Below are positions 24,728 through 34,582 of a stretch of DNA of 64,000 bases, in pieces; position 1 is the first letter of the stretch; the number at the start of each line of letters is the position of its first letter. The notes beneath the pieces were generated by a model. That model was not told the origin of the DNA. It ran no database searches and saw only the letters and a list, made by a program, of their open reading frames with translations. This DNA is from UBA1672 sp051967755 (GTDB taxonomy: Bacteria > Pseudomonadota > Alphaproteobacteria > Micavibrionales > Micavibrionaceae), in NCBI GenBank assembly GCA_051967755.1, contig JBQDYD010000003.1, forward strand, positions 1-64,000, read 5' to 3'. The position numbers and the translations under genes were made by a program.

Positions 24728-26833
24728 CTATACCTGTCCCATGGTTCTGATTTTTGCCTTGGGGTGGATTTCATTTTGCGACATTACGATCGTTTGGGGT
24801 CTAAATCTTTCTATCACAGATCTGACATAAGGCCTGATCATCGGTGAGGTTAGCAGCACAGGGGTAATTCCTTGTGATGCCAGCGTGTCATATTGCTCTC
24901 TCACGGCGGTGATGAAGTCCTGTAATTTTGTCGGAGGCATGGCAAGCTGTTTGTCTTCTCCGTCCCCGATGAGGGCTTCCATGAATTCTTGTTCCCATTC
25001 CGGGGAAAGGGTGAGGAGAATCATGACGCCAGACGCATCTGTGTTGGTGTCGCATAACTGGCGGGCTAATCTTGATCGAACATGTTCCGTGATTTTTGAA
25101 ATACTCTTGGTATAGGCGGCGGCCTCGGATATTCCCTCCAGGATGGTCGGTAAGTCTCTTACGGAGACGCGCTCTGCCAAAAGGTTTTGTAATATACGTT
25201 GTAGGTTGCCAACGGTAACTTGCCCGGGGATAACATCCGCAACAAGCTTTTGATAATCCGCCGGTAGTTCGTTCAATAGTTTTTGCGTTTCGGAGTAATT
25301 TAGTAAATCCGGCATGTTGTCTTTAATTAATTCTGTAATATGTGTCGTGATAACGGTGGGCGCGTCAACAACTGTATACCCCTTAAAGTGAGCTTCCTCG
25401 CGGTATTGTTCTTGTATCCACATTGCAGGTAAGCCGAAAGTGGGTTCAACAGTATTTTCACCGGGAAGGGTGATAGAAGCCCCGTTAGGGTCCATACACA
25501 TAAGCATGTTTGGCCTTACTTCGCCGCGGCCGGCCTCTATTTCTTTAACGCTTACGATATATGAATTCGCAGGGAGCTGTAAATTATCCTGAATGCGCAC
25601 TGCAGGAAGGACATAGCCCATATCCTCTGCCAGTTGACGGCGTAATCCCTTTATCTGATCCGTCAGTTTGTTGCCGCCATCCCCTTGTACCAGCGGTAGC
25701 AAGCCATACCCAAGTTCAAGGCGAATAATATCCATTGCCAGCGCCTTTGATATGGGTTCTTCTGCGGGGCTTTGCGTTCCGTCTGCGGATGCCAGCGCGG
25801 CTTTTTCGTCCGCCTCGGCGGCGTCAGCCGTGATATTGCGTTGATAGGCGTAATAGGCAAGGCTACCTGTTATCGCCGAGATAAGCGCGAAAGGTATAAA
25901 CGGGATGGCGGGGATCACGCCAAGAAGTAGCATCAGGCCGGATGTCATGGCCAAAACATTCGGATAACGACCAATCTGCACAAAGAGTTCTTGTTCTGCG
26001 GAGCCCTCGACACCTGCTTTTGAAACGAGAAGACCGGCAGATACGGAAACGACAAGAGCGGGGATTTGGCTAACCAAGCCGTCACCAATTGTAAGGATTG
26101 TGTAATTTGAAGCAGCTTCCGCAAGGGTCATACCCTGCATGACTGTTCCGATTACAATACCGCCAATGATATTGACGAATACAATCAGAAGGCCTGCAAT
26201 GGCATCACCGCGCACAAACTTCGCGGCACCGTCCATGGCTCCGAAAAATGTACTTTCTGATTCCAGTTTTTTGCGTCGGTCTCTGGCTTCGTCTTCGGTG
26301 ATCATACCTGCGGAAAGATCACTATCAATCGCCATTTGTTTTCCGGGCATGGCGTCCAAGGTAAAGCGGGCCGCAACTTCGGCAATACGTCCGGAACCTT
26401 TTGTGATTACGACAAAGTTTACAATCACCAGAATAGAGAAAACAATCGCACCGATGATATAACTGCTGCCGATAATAAAGGTACCAAAGGCTTCGATAAT
26501 ACCGCCCGCCGCATCACGGCCTGTGTGACCGTTTTCCAGGATAAGGCGTGTAGATGCGATGTTTAAGCCCAACCTTAGTGATGTCGCGACCAAAAGCACA
26601 GTAGGGAACGTTGAAAACTCTAGCGGCGTTTTGATAAAAAGCACCGTCATCAGGATAAGCACTGAAAATGTAATGGATATCGCCAATCCACCATCAAGCA
26701 TCATAGCCGGCATCGGAACCAGCATGAAAAGAATGATGGTGATGATACCAACAGCAAAAATTATATCTGTACGAATAAGAGAGCTCGCACTGAATGTGTT
26801 TCCTGTTGATGTTTGTACTGCGTTATCAGCCAT
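24728..26833 (-). CDS. flhA: Flagellar biosynthesis protein FlhA
   Basis: A 701-residue inner-membrane export-gate protein. Eight membrane segments fill the first half, with the FHIPEP-region motif 'ATSLRLGLNIASTRLIL' and 'TKGSGRIAEVAARFTLDAMP', followed by the large cytoplasmic domain that docks export chaperones ('DAPTVITTHITELIKDN'). Length is typical. I choose ATG 26833 ('MADNAV'); the frame extends to 26854. Its own promoter must lie between it and the hairpin upstream. Confidence 0.97.
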   Translation of the reverse strand: MADNAVQTSTGNTFSASSLIRTDIIFAVGIITIILFMLVPMPAMMLDGGLAISITFSVLILMTVLFIKTPLEFSTFPTVLLVATSLRLGLNIASTRLILENGHTGRDAAGGIIEAFGTFIIGSSYIIGAIVFSILVIVNFVVITKGSGRIAEVAARFTLDAMPGKQMAIDSDLSAGMITEDEARDRRKKLESESTFFGAMDGAAKFVRGDAIAGLLIVFVNIIGGIVIGTVMQGMTLAEAASNYTILTIGDGLVSQIPALVVSVSAGLLVSKAGVEGSAEQELFVQIGRYPNVLAMTSGLMLLLGVIPAIPFIPFALISAITGSLAYYAYQRNITADAAEADEKAALASADGTQSPAEEPISKALAMDIIRLELGYGLLPLVQGDGGNKLTDQIKGLRRQLAEDMGYVLPAVRIQDNLQLPANSYIVSVKEIEAGRGEVRPNMLMCMDPNGASITLPGENTVEPTFGLPAMWIQEQYREEAHFKGYTVVDAPTVITTHITELIKDNMPDLLNYSETQKLLNELPADYQKLVADVIPGQVTVGNLQRILQNLLAERVSVRDLPTILEGISEAAAYTKSISKITEHVRSRLARQLCDTNTDASGVMILLTLSPEWEQEFMEALIGDGEDKQLAMPPTKLQDFITAVREQYDTLASQGITPVLLTSPMIRPYVRSVIERFRPQTIVMSQNEIHPKAKIRTMGQV

Positions 26834-26871
26834 GAAAATATCCGAACAGATCAAGCCCTAAGAATTAGGAA

Positions 26872-26910
26872 CACAAAAGAACGCCCATATTGCATATATG
26901 GACGTTTTTT
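26872..26910 (-). terminator. Hairpin terminator between the acidic hypothetical gene and flhA
   Basis: Arms at 26880-26890 and 26896-26906 pair in 10 of 11 positions around a 5-base loop. T-rich DNA follows on both strands (CTTTTG on minus, six T on plus). No plus-strand gene precedes it, so it most likely ends the minus-strand transcript upstream of flhA. Confidence 0.6.
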
Positions 26911-26964
26911 ATATTACAGTTGTGTATGACAACATGCAAATGCTTAAGAGAGCCGAAAGGCGCT

Positions 26965-27609
26965 TTATCCTAAGTCATTATCCATGTCGATTATGTGATG
27001 TGGTACAGATGCTACTTCTGTATAGGCTTGAGTTTCTGCCATATCGGGACGTTTGAATTCAACAACGTTACCTGTTGAGCCGTCCACCAAGACATAATCC
27101 TGTTTTGTATCAGCATCTTGATTGTAGGAGAATGCACCATCCGTCACAGCCTTTTTAATTGCTTCTTGGCGTCCTTCTTCCGGAGTAGCAATAAAAATCA
27201 GAAGAGCATCTTTTTGGTCTGATGACAGGTTATTATAACTGTCTACATCATCACCAAGTTCAGCTTTAAGATCGGCTTCTACTTCTTTCTTTGCAGATGA
27301 ATCCACGTCTTTAAGATAATCTTCTTCGACAAGTGTGTCTGCAAATTTTGCAACGATTGTGACGGCTTCGTCTTTTGTGACAACACCATCTTTTTCTTTT
27401 GCACCACTGATATCCATGCCGAACTGTTGCTCAAACATAGGACCTTGTTGCGGATCATTCAGCATCTCGGTCAGTTCTTCAAGTTCTGTCAGCTCCTGAT
27501 CAGCGTTTTCTTCGTCGTTATCCAGAAAATCTTTCGCTGCTTCGGTTGCTTTATCTTTAAGGCCACCTAGGTCAATTTCAGGAAGTTTTAATTTATCGCG
27601 CCAGCCCAT
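26965..27609 (-). CDS. Acidic hypothetical protein with EF-hand-like segment
   Basis: A 214-residue, highly acidic, soluble protein without signal peptide or membrane segment. The N-terminus is helical ('LKDKATEAAKDFLDN'). Near residue 65 'MDISGAKEKDGVVTKDEA' looks like an EF-hand loop (D-x-S-G-x3-x-D-G-x-x-T-x-x-E), though the spacing is not exact. The rest is helical with a short beta end. ATG 27609 has GAGGAT six bases upstream. It lies just after flbD on the same strand and is followed by a terminator. Function is not recognised. Confidence 0.6.
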   Translation of the reverse strand: MGWRDKLKLPEIDLGGLKDKATEAAKDFLDNDEENADQELTELEELTEMLNDPQQGPMFEQQFGMDISGAKEKDGVVTKDEAVTIVAKFADTLVEEDYLKDVDSSAKKEVEADLKAELGDDVDSYNNLSSDQKDALLIFIATPEEGRQEAIKKAVTDGAFSYNQDADTKQDYVLVDGSTGNVVEFKRPDMAETQAYTEVASVPHHIIDMDNDLG

Positions 27610-27688
27610 GGATTTATCCTCATTGTTTGTCTGTCAACTAAATTGGGCAGCACCCTATACGTCTGCTTATGAAAATACAAGATAAAAA

Positions 27689-29074
27689 CTAATTTTGTCC
27701 GGCAGCAGGAATGTCCATTCCTTCTTCTTTATACTGATTAAGCTTATTTCTCAATGTCCTAATCGATATTCCAAGGATGTTGGCTGCATGTGTGCGGTTT
27801 CCTAAACAATGGTCCAGCGTGTTTAAAATCATGTCACGTTCCACATCGGATATTTTCCGGCCAATCATAGATTCAACGCCGCCTGTGTTTTGAACAGGGC
27901 TGGCTGCGCCGGCGCTCGAAACACCTGCTGGGTCCGGAGCGTTCTGAGCCGGAGCCTGAGAGGGGGCACTTAATGCACTGCCTTGAATAAAGACGGCGTC
28001 CGCTTCTATTTCATCTTCGCTGGCCATTAGAATTGCACGGTGCATTGTGTTTTCCAGTTCACGTATGTTTCCGCGCCATTCGCTGGCTTTTAGTTTATCT
28101 TCGGCTTCTTTTGAAACCTTTTTCTTTGCGATGTCATTTGATTCTGCAAATTTATCGGCGAAGAATTGCGCCAGATTTGCAATGTCTGTCGGGCGTTCCC
28201 TAAGCGGGGGAAGGGGGATATTCACCACGTTAAGACGGAAGTAGAGGTCTTCTCTAAATTCTCCTTTACGAACAGATTCCTGAAGGTTGCGGTTTGATGT
28301 TGCCAAAATACGGACATCAACCTTCACGGCATCGTTGCTGCCGATACGTGTGATTTCTTTTTCCTGAATGGCGCGTAATAATTTCGCCTGAAGCAACGGG
28401 TGCATCTCACTGACTTCGTCTAATAGGATCGTGCCTGTGTTGGCTTCCTCAAATTTACCAATGCGTCGGTTTGTGGCGCCTGTGAATGCACCTTTTTCGT
28501 GGCCAAATAATTCAGATTCCAATAGGTTTTCAGGGATCGCAGCGCAGTTAACAGCAATAAAGGGGCCGTTTTTACGTTTTGATTTATTGTGAATGTAACG
28601 GGACATGACCTCTTTACCCGTACCGGATTCACCTGTGATCATTATTGTCGCGTCTGACGGAGCAATTTTCTTTGCCAGTTCCATGATGGGTTTCATCGAC
28701 GGATCACTGGCAATCATGGAATTGCTTTCCTCGGTTACCGCCTCTAATACAGCGGCAATCAATTCCGCATCAGGGGGAAGAGGGACGTATTCCTTTGCGC
28801 CTTGTTGAATCGCCTTTACTGCGGATTGGGCATCGGTTCCGATACCGCAAGCGACAACAGGCATGTGGATACGTTCTGTCTTTAGGCGTTCAATAAATTC
28901 ACCGATCTTTTGCTTTACATCGATCATGACCAAATCGGCGCTTTTTCCATTCAAAAGCGCACCAAAAGCCTCTTCGGTGTCTTCGCAGTGGATAACTTTT
29001 GCCCCGCGTTGAAGCGCGATTTTTCCGGCTTCGGAAATATGTCCACCCAGACGACCGATAATCATTAAACGCAT
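27689..29074 (-). CDS. flbD: Sigma-54-dependent flagellar regulator FlbD
   Basis: A 461-residue sigma-54 activator. The N-terminal receiver keeps D52 ('DLVMIDVKQ') but lacks the usual acidic pair, reading 'GRLGGH' instead, as in Caulobacter FlbD; 'LPPDAELIAAVLEAVT' ends it. The AAA+ domain has Walker A 'GESGTGKE', 'ELFGHEKGAFTGA' (sigma-54 contact loop) and 'LLDEVSEM'. A Pro/Ala-rich linker leads to a Fis-type helix-turn-helix ('RTHAANILGISIRTLRNKL'). It should activate the sigma-54 promoters seen upstream of flgI and flgF. The trans-acting partner FliX is encoded at 45499. Confidence 0.94.
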   Translation of the reverse strand: MRLMIIGRLGGHISEAGKIALQRGAKVIHCEDTEEAFGALLNGKSADLVMIDVKQKIGEFIERLKTERIHMPVVACGIGTDAQSAVKAIQQGAKEYVPLPPDAELIAAVLEAVTEESNSMIASDPSMKPIMELAKKIAPSDATIMITGESGTGKEVMSRYIHNKSKRKNGPFIAVNCAAIPENLLESELFGHEKGAFTGATNRRIGKFEEANTGTILLDEVSEMHPLLQAKLLRAIQEKEITRIGSNDAVKVDVRILATSNRNLQESVRKGEFREDLYFRLNVVNIPLPPLRERPTDIANLAQFFADKFAESNDIAKKKVSKEAEDKLKASEWRGNIRELENTMHRAILMASEDEIEADAVFIQGSALSAPSQAPAQNAPDPAGVSSAGAASPVQNTGGVESMIGRKISDVERDMILNTLDHCLGNRTHAANILGISIRTLRNKLNQYKEEGMDIPAAGQN

Positions 29075-29161
29075 TGTTTATGTGCTCCTGACGCAAATTT
29101 TTTTGGAATAAGAGTATAAAATTTACTCTAAAACAACCTTTTCAAGATATAATGCCATCTT

Positions 29162-29848
29162 ATGACACAACTCGATTATATACCAGAAGGTTATGACCTA
29201 ATAAAGGTGGTCGATGATCTGTACGCATTTTTTGTGACAGATTTTGAGCCTAAAGCAAATGTTGTGTTGTATCCGCGTATTTTAAAGGGGGACTTTGATC
29301 GCTTAGCTGAAGTGATGTGTAGTCATTTTGACCTCAAAGAGGGGGAGCTTTTCATTAAATATAGTGAGCGCGAGAAAATAGAAGCTTTTCGAGATACGCT
29401 GGACGATTTTGAATTATTCGAATGTGTTGAAACGATATTGGCTGATATGGAGTGTTTATATTCAGCACGGGTGAAAACGCATATGCGTCTTGTTGCGCCA
29501 AATGGTTATAAAAAGCACAAGGATGTTCACAATTTTCATGTTGATGGTTTGAATCAGGATTTTGACCGTTTTATGAGTTGCTATAATAGCCCCGTAACAC
29601 AATATGTATGTAATCATGATGTTCTAACAGTTTCGGGGAATGATGTTGAGGTCAGGCCCGATGCATCTGTCTATCAATTTAATGTCGGCGACTTTTGGAA
29701 GGCGCGCGTACGTAATAAGCAAAAGAATAGCGCGGACAATTTTTTGGAAAAGGTGCTGCGTGAAAAAGAAAAACGTGCGTTTGTGCACCGAGCGATAGAG
29801 TCGCAAAATCCGCGTGTTATGGTAGTGGGGGATAAGCAGCTATCGTAA
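29162..29848 (+). CDS. Hypothetical protein, DUF1826-like
   Basis: A 228-residue soluble protein. Its centre 'NFHVDGLNQDFDRFMSCYNS' and 'PVTQYV' recall the 'FHvD...R...TY.GpGTe' block of DUF1826 proteins, and 'ASVYQFNVGDFWKARVRN' would be the following strand pair. This is a resemblance only. A TATAAT at 29148-29153 lies nine bases before the ATG and there is no ribosome site, so it may be translated from a leaderless transcript. It ends three bases from the convergent motA. Function unknown. Confidence 0.6.
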   Translation: MTQLDYIPEGYDLIKVVDDLYAFFVTDFEPKANVVLYPRILKGDFDRLAEVMCSHFDLKEGELFIKYSEREKIEAFRDTLDDFELFECVETILADMECLYSARVKTHMRLVAPNGYKKHKDVHNFHVDGLNQDFDRFMSCYNSPVTQYVCNHDVLTVSGNDVEVRPDASVYQFNVGDFWKARVRNKQKNSADNFLEKVLREKEKRAFVHRAIESQNPRVMVVGDKQLS

Positions 29849-29851
29849 GGT

Positions 29852-30694
29852 TTATTTAAAATAGATGATACGTTTGCTCGGCGGGAGGTGGCTGTTAATC
29901 ATCATCTCAAGATTTCTGGGATTTTCTTGTTTAAGAATTGATTGAACCAACTTTAGTGTCATTGTTTTTGCCGTGACTTCTTCTGCCGCATTTTTTTCAA
30001 GTTTTGCAGCAAGCGGTGCCATAACAATTGTACCAAGAATTGCGCCATAGAATGTTGTTAATAGGGCAACAGCCATAAATGGCCCGATTGATTCCGGATC
30101 CTCTAGTTCGGCAAGCATCTGAACAAGACCGATTAGGGTTCCGATCAATCCCATTGCCGGGGCGATCTCTGAACCTCTTTTAAGAATTTGTGCAGCTCGT
30201 TTTTGTATTTCTTCTTCTTTATCGATTTGCTGTTGAAGGATGCGCTCAAGGTCTTCTTTATTGTACCCGTCAACGACCAAACGCATCGCATAATACAAAA
30301 ATGGCTCATTGCGTGTTTGGTTTTCATAGTTAGAGAGCTGTAACAATCCGCCTTTGCGCGCAATGACGGCAAGGTCAAGCATGCTTTTGGCAAGTGCGGG
30401 AAAATTGCGAACAGGCCTGAATAGCGATGAAGCAATGATCTTCATGGATTGTGCCAATTCTTCACCTGTAAATGAGATGCACGTCGCAGTTAATGTGCCC
30501 AAAATAACAATGAGGAGTGAAGGAACATTAAAAAAGCGTGCCTCGCTGGGGTTTAAAACAATCGCCCCTGTAATTAAGGCAAACGTGATGACCAGCCCCA
30601 GTATTGTCGCGAAATCAGCCTTTGAGACAGCGGCAGGAACGCTCACATTCGGAAGCTGTACTTGTTCTTGCTGCGCTTGTTCGGGTTCTGCCAT
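29852..30694 (-). CDS. motA: Flagellar motor stator protein MotA
   Basis: A 280-residue inner-membrane stator subunit with four membrane segments. 'FATILGLVITFALITGAIVL' is the first; 'GLIGTLIGLVQMLAELEDP' and 'FMAVALLTTFYGAILGTIV' are the third and fourth, carrying the ion-path residues of the MotA/TolQ/ExbB family. The cytoplasmic loop contacts FliG. A 25-residue Gln/Pro-rich N-terminal extension precedes the family start. It ends the fliF-fliG-fliH-fliN-motA unit; its partner motB is 26 kb away. Confidence 0.93.
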   Translation of the reverse strand: MAEPEQAQQEQVQLPNVSVPAAVSKADFATILGLVITFALITGAIVLNPSEARFFNVPSLLIVILGTLTATCISFTGEELAQSMKIIASSLFRPVRNFPALAKSMLDLAVIARKGGLLQLSNYENQTRNEPFLYYAMRLVVDGYNKEDLERILQQQIDKEEEIQKRAAQILKRGSEIAPAMGLIGTLIGLVQMLAELEDPESIGPFMAVALLTTFYGAILGTIVMAPLAAKLEKNAAEEVTAKTMTLKLVQSILKQENPRNLEMMINSHLPPSKRIIYFK

Positions 30695-30771
30695 TTTAAA
30701 AACGATCCTCGTTTCTTTTACATGGAATGTATATTTTGTATTTTACACAGATGAAGTTAAGGAAGGCATAA

Positions 30772-31137
30772 TTATGATCTGTCAGATTTCACAATCTCAG
30801 TCATGGTGATGCCGAGCTTGTCTTCCACAACAACCACTTCGCCGCGGGCGACAAGCCTGTTGTTAACATAAATATCGATTGCTTCGCCGACCTTGCGGTC
30901 TAATTCTACAACAGCGCCACGGCCAAGTTTTAATAGTTGGCTTACCTGCATCGTAGAGCGGCCCAGAACCGCAGATACGTTCACGGGAATATCGTATATG
31001 GCCGTTACATCACCGGCCATCGCTTCGCCAATGGCAAATTCTTTATCATCATCGCCCTGCAACTCATCAGGTTCTGAAATTTCATCCAGATTTAGGTCGC
31101 CCGGGGTCTGCTCTTCATTTTCTGTTTCATCGCTCAT
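30772..31137 (-). CDS. fliN: Flagellar motor switch protein FliN
   Basis: A 121-residue C-ring protein. An acidic N-terminal tail leads to the SpoA domain: 'YDIPVNVSAVLGRSTMQVSQ', 'LLKLGRGAVVELDRKVGEAI', 'VNNRLVARGEVVVVEDKLGI'. It forms the lower C-ring with FliM and docks FliH. It starts directly after the fliH stop. Confidence 0.95.
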   Translation of the reverse strand: MSDETENEEQTPGDLNLDEISEPDELQGDDDKEFAIGEAMAGDVTAIYDIPVNVSAVLGRSTMQVSQLLKLGRGAVVELDRKVGEAIDIYVNNRLVARGEVVVVEDKLGITMTEIVKSDRS

Positions 31138-31833
31138 CTACGAGTCTCCTGATGTGTCTGCCGCGTCTTGGGGCAGGGTGGTCTCTTGTTCTTGTTGCTC
31201 TCCCTCATCATGAAGGCTAATGCCGCGCTCCGCAAGAGATTGATTTAGTATATCAAATATTTTTTTCGCCGTCTGGTCGTGCTTGCAAATCAAACCGCCG
31301 GAAGGCCAGTTGATCATCGCATTATTATCGGACAGTTCGTCATTTGTTTTTATTGTAAGGTGTTTGCCTAATTCTTCTGCGTGTTCTTTTATAAAGCCGG
31401 ACAGGGCGGACTCAAGTTTTGTGTTTAATTCCAGTTGCAGTGTATCAGGTGTTGTTTTCTCAGAGAGGGCGGACTTGATGGCGTTATGTAACTCATCTTT
31501 GCCAAAGGTTTTCATATATTGCGGGAAAGCCTTGGAGAAAATCACAGCGCTTAGGTGAACCGTTTCATTTTCAAACGTTGCTTCGCGATTATGTTCCGCA
31601 GCAATTAATGCGTCGATACTTTGTGATATCTTTTGAGATATCGCAAGAAGCTGGTTCGTGATGTTTGTTTCGCTATCTTGGAAACCGGCTCTTTTTCCTT
31701 CTTCGAATGCTGCGGCTTTGGCGGCCTCAAGTTCGTCACGTGTGAATTCAGGGATCGCAGCAAGTTCCTCTTCCGACAATTCCTCTTCATCGTCGAAATT
31801 ATTCGTATCAAAGAAAAATGGTTGTCCCTTCAT
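31138..31833 (-). CDS. fliH: Flagellar assembly protein FliH
   Basis: A 231-residue cytoplasmic stator of the FliI ATPase. It has an acidic N-terminus, the helical segment 'AAKAAAFEEGKRAGFQD' (FliH-type A/G-x3-G repeat), and a C-terminal alpha/beta domain with 'DELHNAIKSAL' and 'WPSGGLICKHD'. FliH is poorly conserved. The call rests on this pattern and on position between fliG and fliN. Confidence 0.85.
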   Translation of the reverse strand: MKGQPFFFDTNNFDDEEELSEEELAAIPEFTRDELEAAKAAAFEEGKRAGFQDSETNITNQLLAISQKISQSIDALIAAEHNREATFENETVHLSAVIFSKAFPQYMKTFGKDELHNAIKSALSEKTTPDTLQLELNTKLESALSGFIKEHAEELGKHLTIKTNDELSDNNAMINWPSGGLICKHDQTAKKIFDILNQSLAERGISLHDEGEQQEQETTLPQDAADTSGDS

Positions 31834-31864
31834 TCTTTATTATGGTCCTTGGCCATCACGCGGG

Positions 31865-32890
31865 TTAAGCAATCATTTCTTCATCAGACGCACCGGTTGC
31901 AATGGCGACTTCGCCGCGTGCTTCCAGGTCTTTTGTAACGGTAACGATATATTGCTGCGCTTCTTCAACATCCTTCAGTCTAACAGGCCCCATTGCGGCC
32001 ATATCTTCTTTCATAATCTTACCCGCACGTTCAGACATATTATTGAAGAACAAGTCTTTCAGGCTGTCTGTGGCTCCCTTAAGTGCAAGCGGTAGTTTTT
32101 CCTTATCAACGGCACGAATAACAGTTTGGATTGAGGCTTGGTCAAGCTTGAGCAAGTCTTCAAATGTAAACATAAGGCTTCGAATTTTTTCGGCAGAGTC
32201 GGGGGTTACTTTTTCCAACTCTTCCATGAAACGGTTTTCAACCGCGCGTTCCATGTTGTTAAAGATGTCTGCAATAAGTTCATGACTGTCACGACGCTGT
32301 GTTCGTGCCAGGTTCGACATAAATTCTTTACGTAAGGTTTTTTCTACTTCTTCCAGAATTTCCTTCTGAACCGTTTCCATTTTGAGCATGCGATTAATCA
32401 CCTCAAGGGCAAAGCCTTCCGGTAATATCGCCAAAACGCGCGCCGCATGATCGGTGTCTACTTTAGACAGAACAACAGCAACGGTTTGCGGGTATTCTTT
32501 CTGAAGGAAATTGGCGAGGATATCTTCGTTCACATTGCCCAGCTTCTCCCACATGGTGCGCCCGGCGGGGCCTCGAATCTCCTCCATGATCACATCGATT
32601 TTATCTTGTGACAGGCCGGATTTCATCAATAAGCGTTCTGTGCTGTCTTGTGAGCCAACAAGCGTGTTTGTGGAGCTCATTTGCTCTGTAAATTCTATAA
32701 AAAGGCGCTCTACTATGCTTGGGCCGATTTTACCAAGGCTTGAAATGATTTGTGACAGCTCAAGGATTTCATCGTCATCCATGTGGCTGAACAACTGCGC
32801 AGTATGTTCCTCGCTTAACGAAAGAATAAAGATAGCGGCCTTTTCAGGTCCTGATAAAGAACGATAATCATCTCTCACTCTTACACTCAT
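31865..32890 (-). CDS. fliG: Flagellar motor switch protein FliG
   Basis: A 341-residue rotor protein with ARM-repeat domains. 'LSGPEKAAIFILSLSEEHTA' opens the N domain (FliF contact). 'FLQKEYPQTVAVVLSKVD' is the middle domain's EHPQ-like motif in which H is Y. 'MFTFEDLLKLD' followed by 'QTVIRAVDKEKLPLALKG' is the C-terminal charged ridge that meets MotA. Length fits. GAGGT precedes ATG 32890 and fliF ends six bases upstream. Confidence 0.97.
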   Translation of the reverse strand: MSVRVRDDYRSLSGPEKAAIFILSLSEEHTAQLFSHMDDDEILELSQIISSLGKIGPSIVERLFIEFTEQMSSTNTLVGSQDSTERLLMKSGLSQDKIDVIMEEIRGPAGRTMWEKLGNVNEDILANFLQKEYPQTVAVVLSKVDTDHAARVLAILPEGFALEVINRMLKMETVQKEILEEVEKTLRKEFMSNLARTQRRDSHELIADIFNNMERAVENRFMEELEKVTPDSAEKIRSLMFTFEDLLKLDQASIQTVIRAVDKEKLPLALKGATDSLKDLFFNNMSERAGKIMKEDMAAMGPVRLKDVEEAQQYIVTVTKDLEARGEVAIATGASDEEMIA

Positions 32891-32896
32891 ACCTCT

Positions 32897-34582
32897 CTAT
32901 CCTTCCTGAGACATCCAGCTTCTGATAACAGACACTGTTTCTGCAGGATAGGATTCTACAATTTCTTCGACACGCTTAACTGTTGATGCTTTAACTTTAC
33001 CCTCGACGCCGTCAATATTAATTAACGAGTCTTCTTCCTCCGCACCTGACTCTATTTCCTGTGGGATTGGCTGTCCGTCTGCACCAATTTGTTGTTGGGT
33101 TGGTGGGGCAAGGGCAGGGTTAGCGGGGGATGTGGCAAGTAATTCATGTTGTAATAATTCATCAAGTCCAGCGGCCGGTCTGCTTGCTGACTCCGCATTA
33201 AGAAGCTTGGTCACCATCGGCTGTATGACGAGGAGCACGACAAGAACGAGCATAACACCAACGACCAGCATTTCTGCGGCATCAATTAAGTCGCTTTTTT
33301 CAAATCCGAAAAGCATACGATCGTCAACGACATCTTCGTTTGTATCAATTTGGGCAAATTGCAGATTGGCGATTTCTATGATGTCACCGCGATCCTCGTT
33401 AAATCCGACGGCTGTTCTTACCAGCGCGGCAATTTGATCCATTTCGGCTTGGGAACGCGGCTCATATGTACGGTTACCTTCCTCATCCTCTATGTATCGT
33501 CCGTCGATTAACACAGATACGGATAGGCGATCGACCTGCCCGGAGTGGCGAACTGTATTACGGATGGTCTTGCTGATTTCGTAATTTGTTACTTCTTCCG
33601 TGCGAGAAGATTCAAGGCTTGGCGCTTGATCAGCCAGCAGATCTCCTCCAACGCCCGGCAGGTTGTTGCCCACACTTACATCATCTGTTGCAGGCTCTCT
33701 TTCTGTATTATCTTCTTGGCTGGATTGTGCAGAACGCAGAACTTGCCCCTCAGGGTCGTATAATTCTTCGTTCATACTGATTTGGTCAAAGTTCATCTCA
33801 GCATTAACGATGGCTGTGACTTTTCCGTATCCGACGACCCGGCTGATTTGCTCTTCTATTTTTCTTTGTGTGTTTGTTTCATACTGCCTGCGCAAATCTT
33901 CGGTCTTAAGCGACATAAGCTGATCGTCATCCTGACCGCCTTTTGCCATTAAATTACCGTTGCTATCAATTATAGAAACGTTTGCAGCTTTTAAATTTGG
34001 TACAGCAGAGGCGACCAAAGATTGGATCGCAAGGATTTGGGAGCGTTCAATTGATGTGCTGGATTGTAATCCTAAAAAAACACTTGCGGAAGAATCACGT
34101 GTTTCGCGGCTGAAAAGCTCTCGCTGTGGCAGGACAATGTGCACGCGTGCGCTTTTAATACTATCGAGGGATGTGATTGTTCGGGAAAGTTCCCCCTCTA
34201 GGGCGCGCATCTGATTGATGTTTTGAACAAAATTCGTTGTTCCGAATCCTGATTGCTCATCAAATATTTCATAGCCCATAGAGCCGCCATTGGGTAAACC
34301 TGCGGCAGCCAACAGCATGCGCGCACGGCCGACTTGATCACCGGGAACCATGATTCGTGACCCATCGGCAGATATCTCATATGTGATTTGGGTTTCTTCC
34401 AGTTTTGCGGCGACTGCGCCCGAGTCGGTTGACGATAAGTCAGTGTATAATAATTTCATTTCAGGGGTGGTGATGCGCATAGAGAGGAAGACGAAAAACA
34501 TCAACAATCCCAACACGATAGCCCCCATAACGCCTAGTCGGGCGGGGCCTAATTGTTGTAATGTCGCAACAAAATTATTCAC
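32897..34582 (-). CDS. fliF: Flagellar MS-ring protein FliF
   Basis: A 561-residue inner-membrane ring protein. Membrane segments lie near the N-terminus ('GVMGAIVLGLLMFFVFLSM') and at about residue 440 ('VGVMLVLVVLLVIQP'). The YscJ-like ring-building motif is 'VPGDQVGRARMLLAAAGLP', followed by 'ELSRTITSLDSIKSARVHIV'. The C-terminal tail 'VSVIRSWMSQEG' binds FliG. The start is GTG 34582, with AAAGG seven bases upstream. It is the first gene of the MS/C-ring operon, with no convincing sigma-54 site in front. Confidence 0.97.
   Translation of the reverse strand: MNNFVATLQQLGPARLGVMGAIVLGLLMFFVFLSMRITTPEMKLLYTDLSSTDSGAVAAKLEETQITYEISADGSRIMVPGDQVGRARMLLAAAGLPNGGSMGYEIFDEQSGFGTTNFVQNINQMRALEGELSRTITSLDSIKSARVHIVLPQRELFSRETRDSSASVFLGLQSSTSIERSQILAIQSLVASAVPNLKAANVSIIDSNGNLMAKGGQDDDQLMSLKTEDLRRQYETNTQRKIEEQISRVVGYGKVTAIVNAEMNFDQISMNEELYDPEGQVLRSAQSSQEDNTEREPATDDVSVGNNLPGVGGDLLADQAPSLESSRTEEVTNYEISKTIRNTVRHSGQVDRLSVSVLIDGRYIEDEEGNRTYEPRSQAEMDQIAALVRTAVGFNEDRGDIIEIANLQFAQIDTNEDVVDDRMLFGFEKSDLIDAAEMLVVGVMLVLVVLLVIQPMVTKLLNAESASRPAAGLDELLQHELLATSPANPALAPPTQQQIGADGQPIPQEIESGAEEEDSLINIDGVEGKVKASTVKRVEEIVESYPAETVSVIRSWMSQEG

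Noticed and set aside
31658..32285. Plus-strand frames of 127-145 codons opposite fliH and fliG
   Set aside because: Antisense to well-supported genes; Ser-rich shadow composition.
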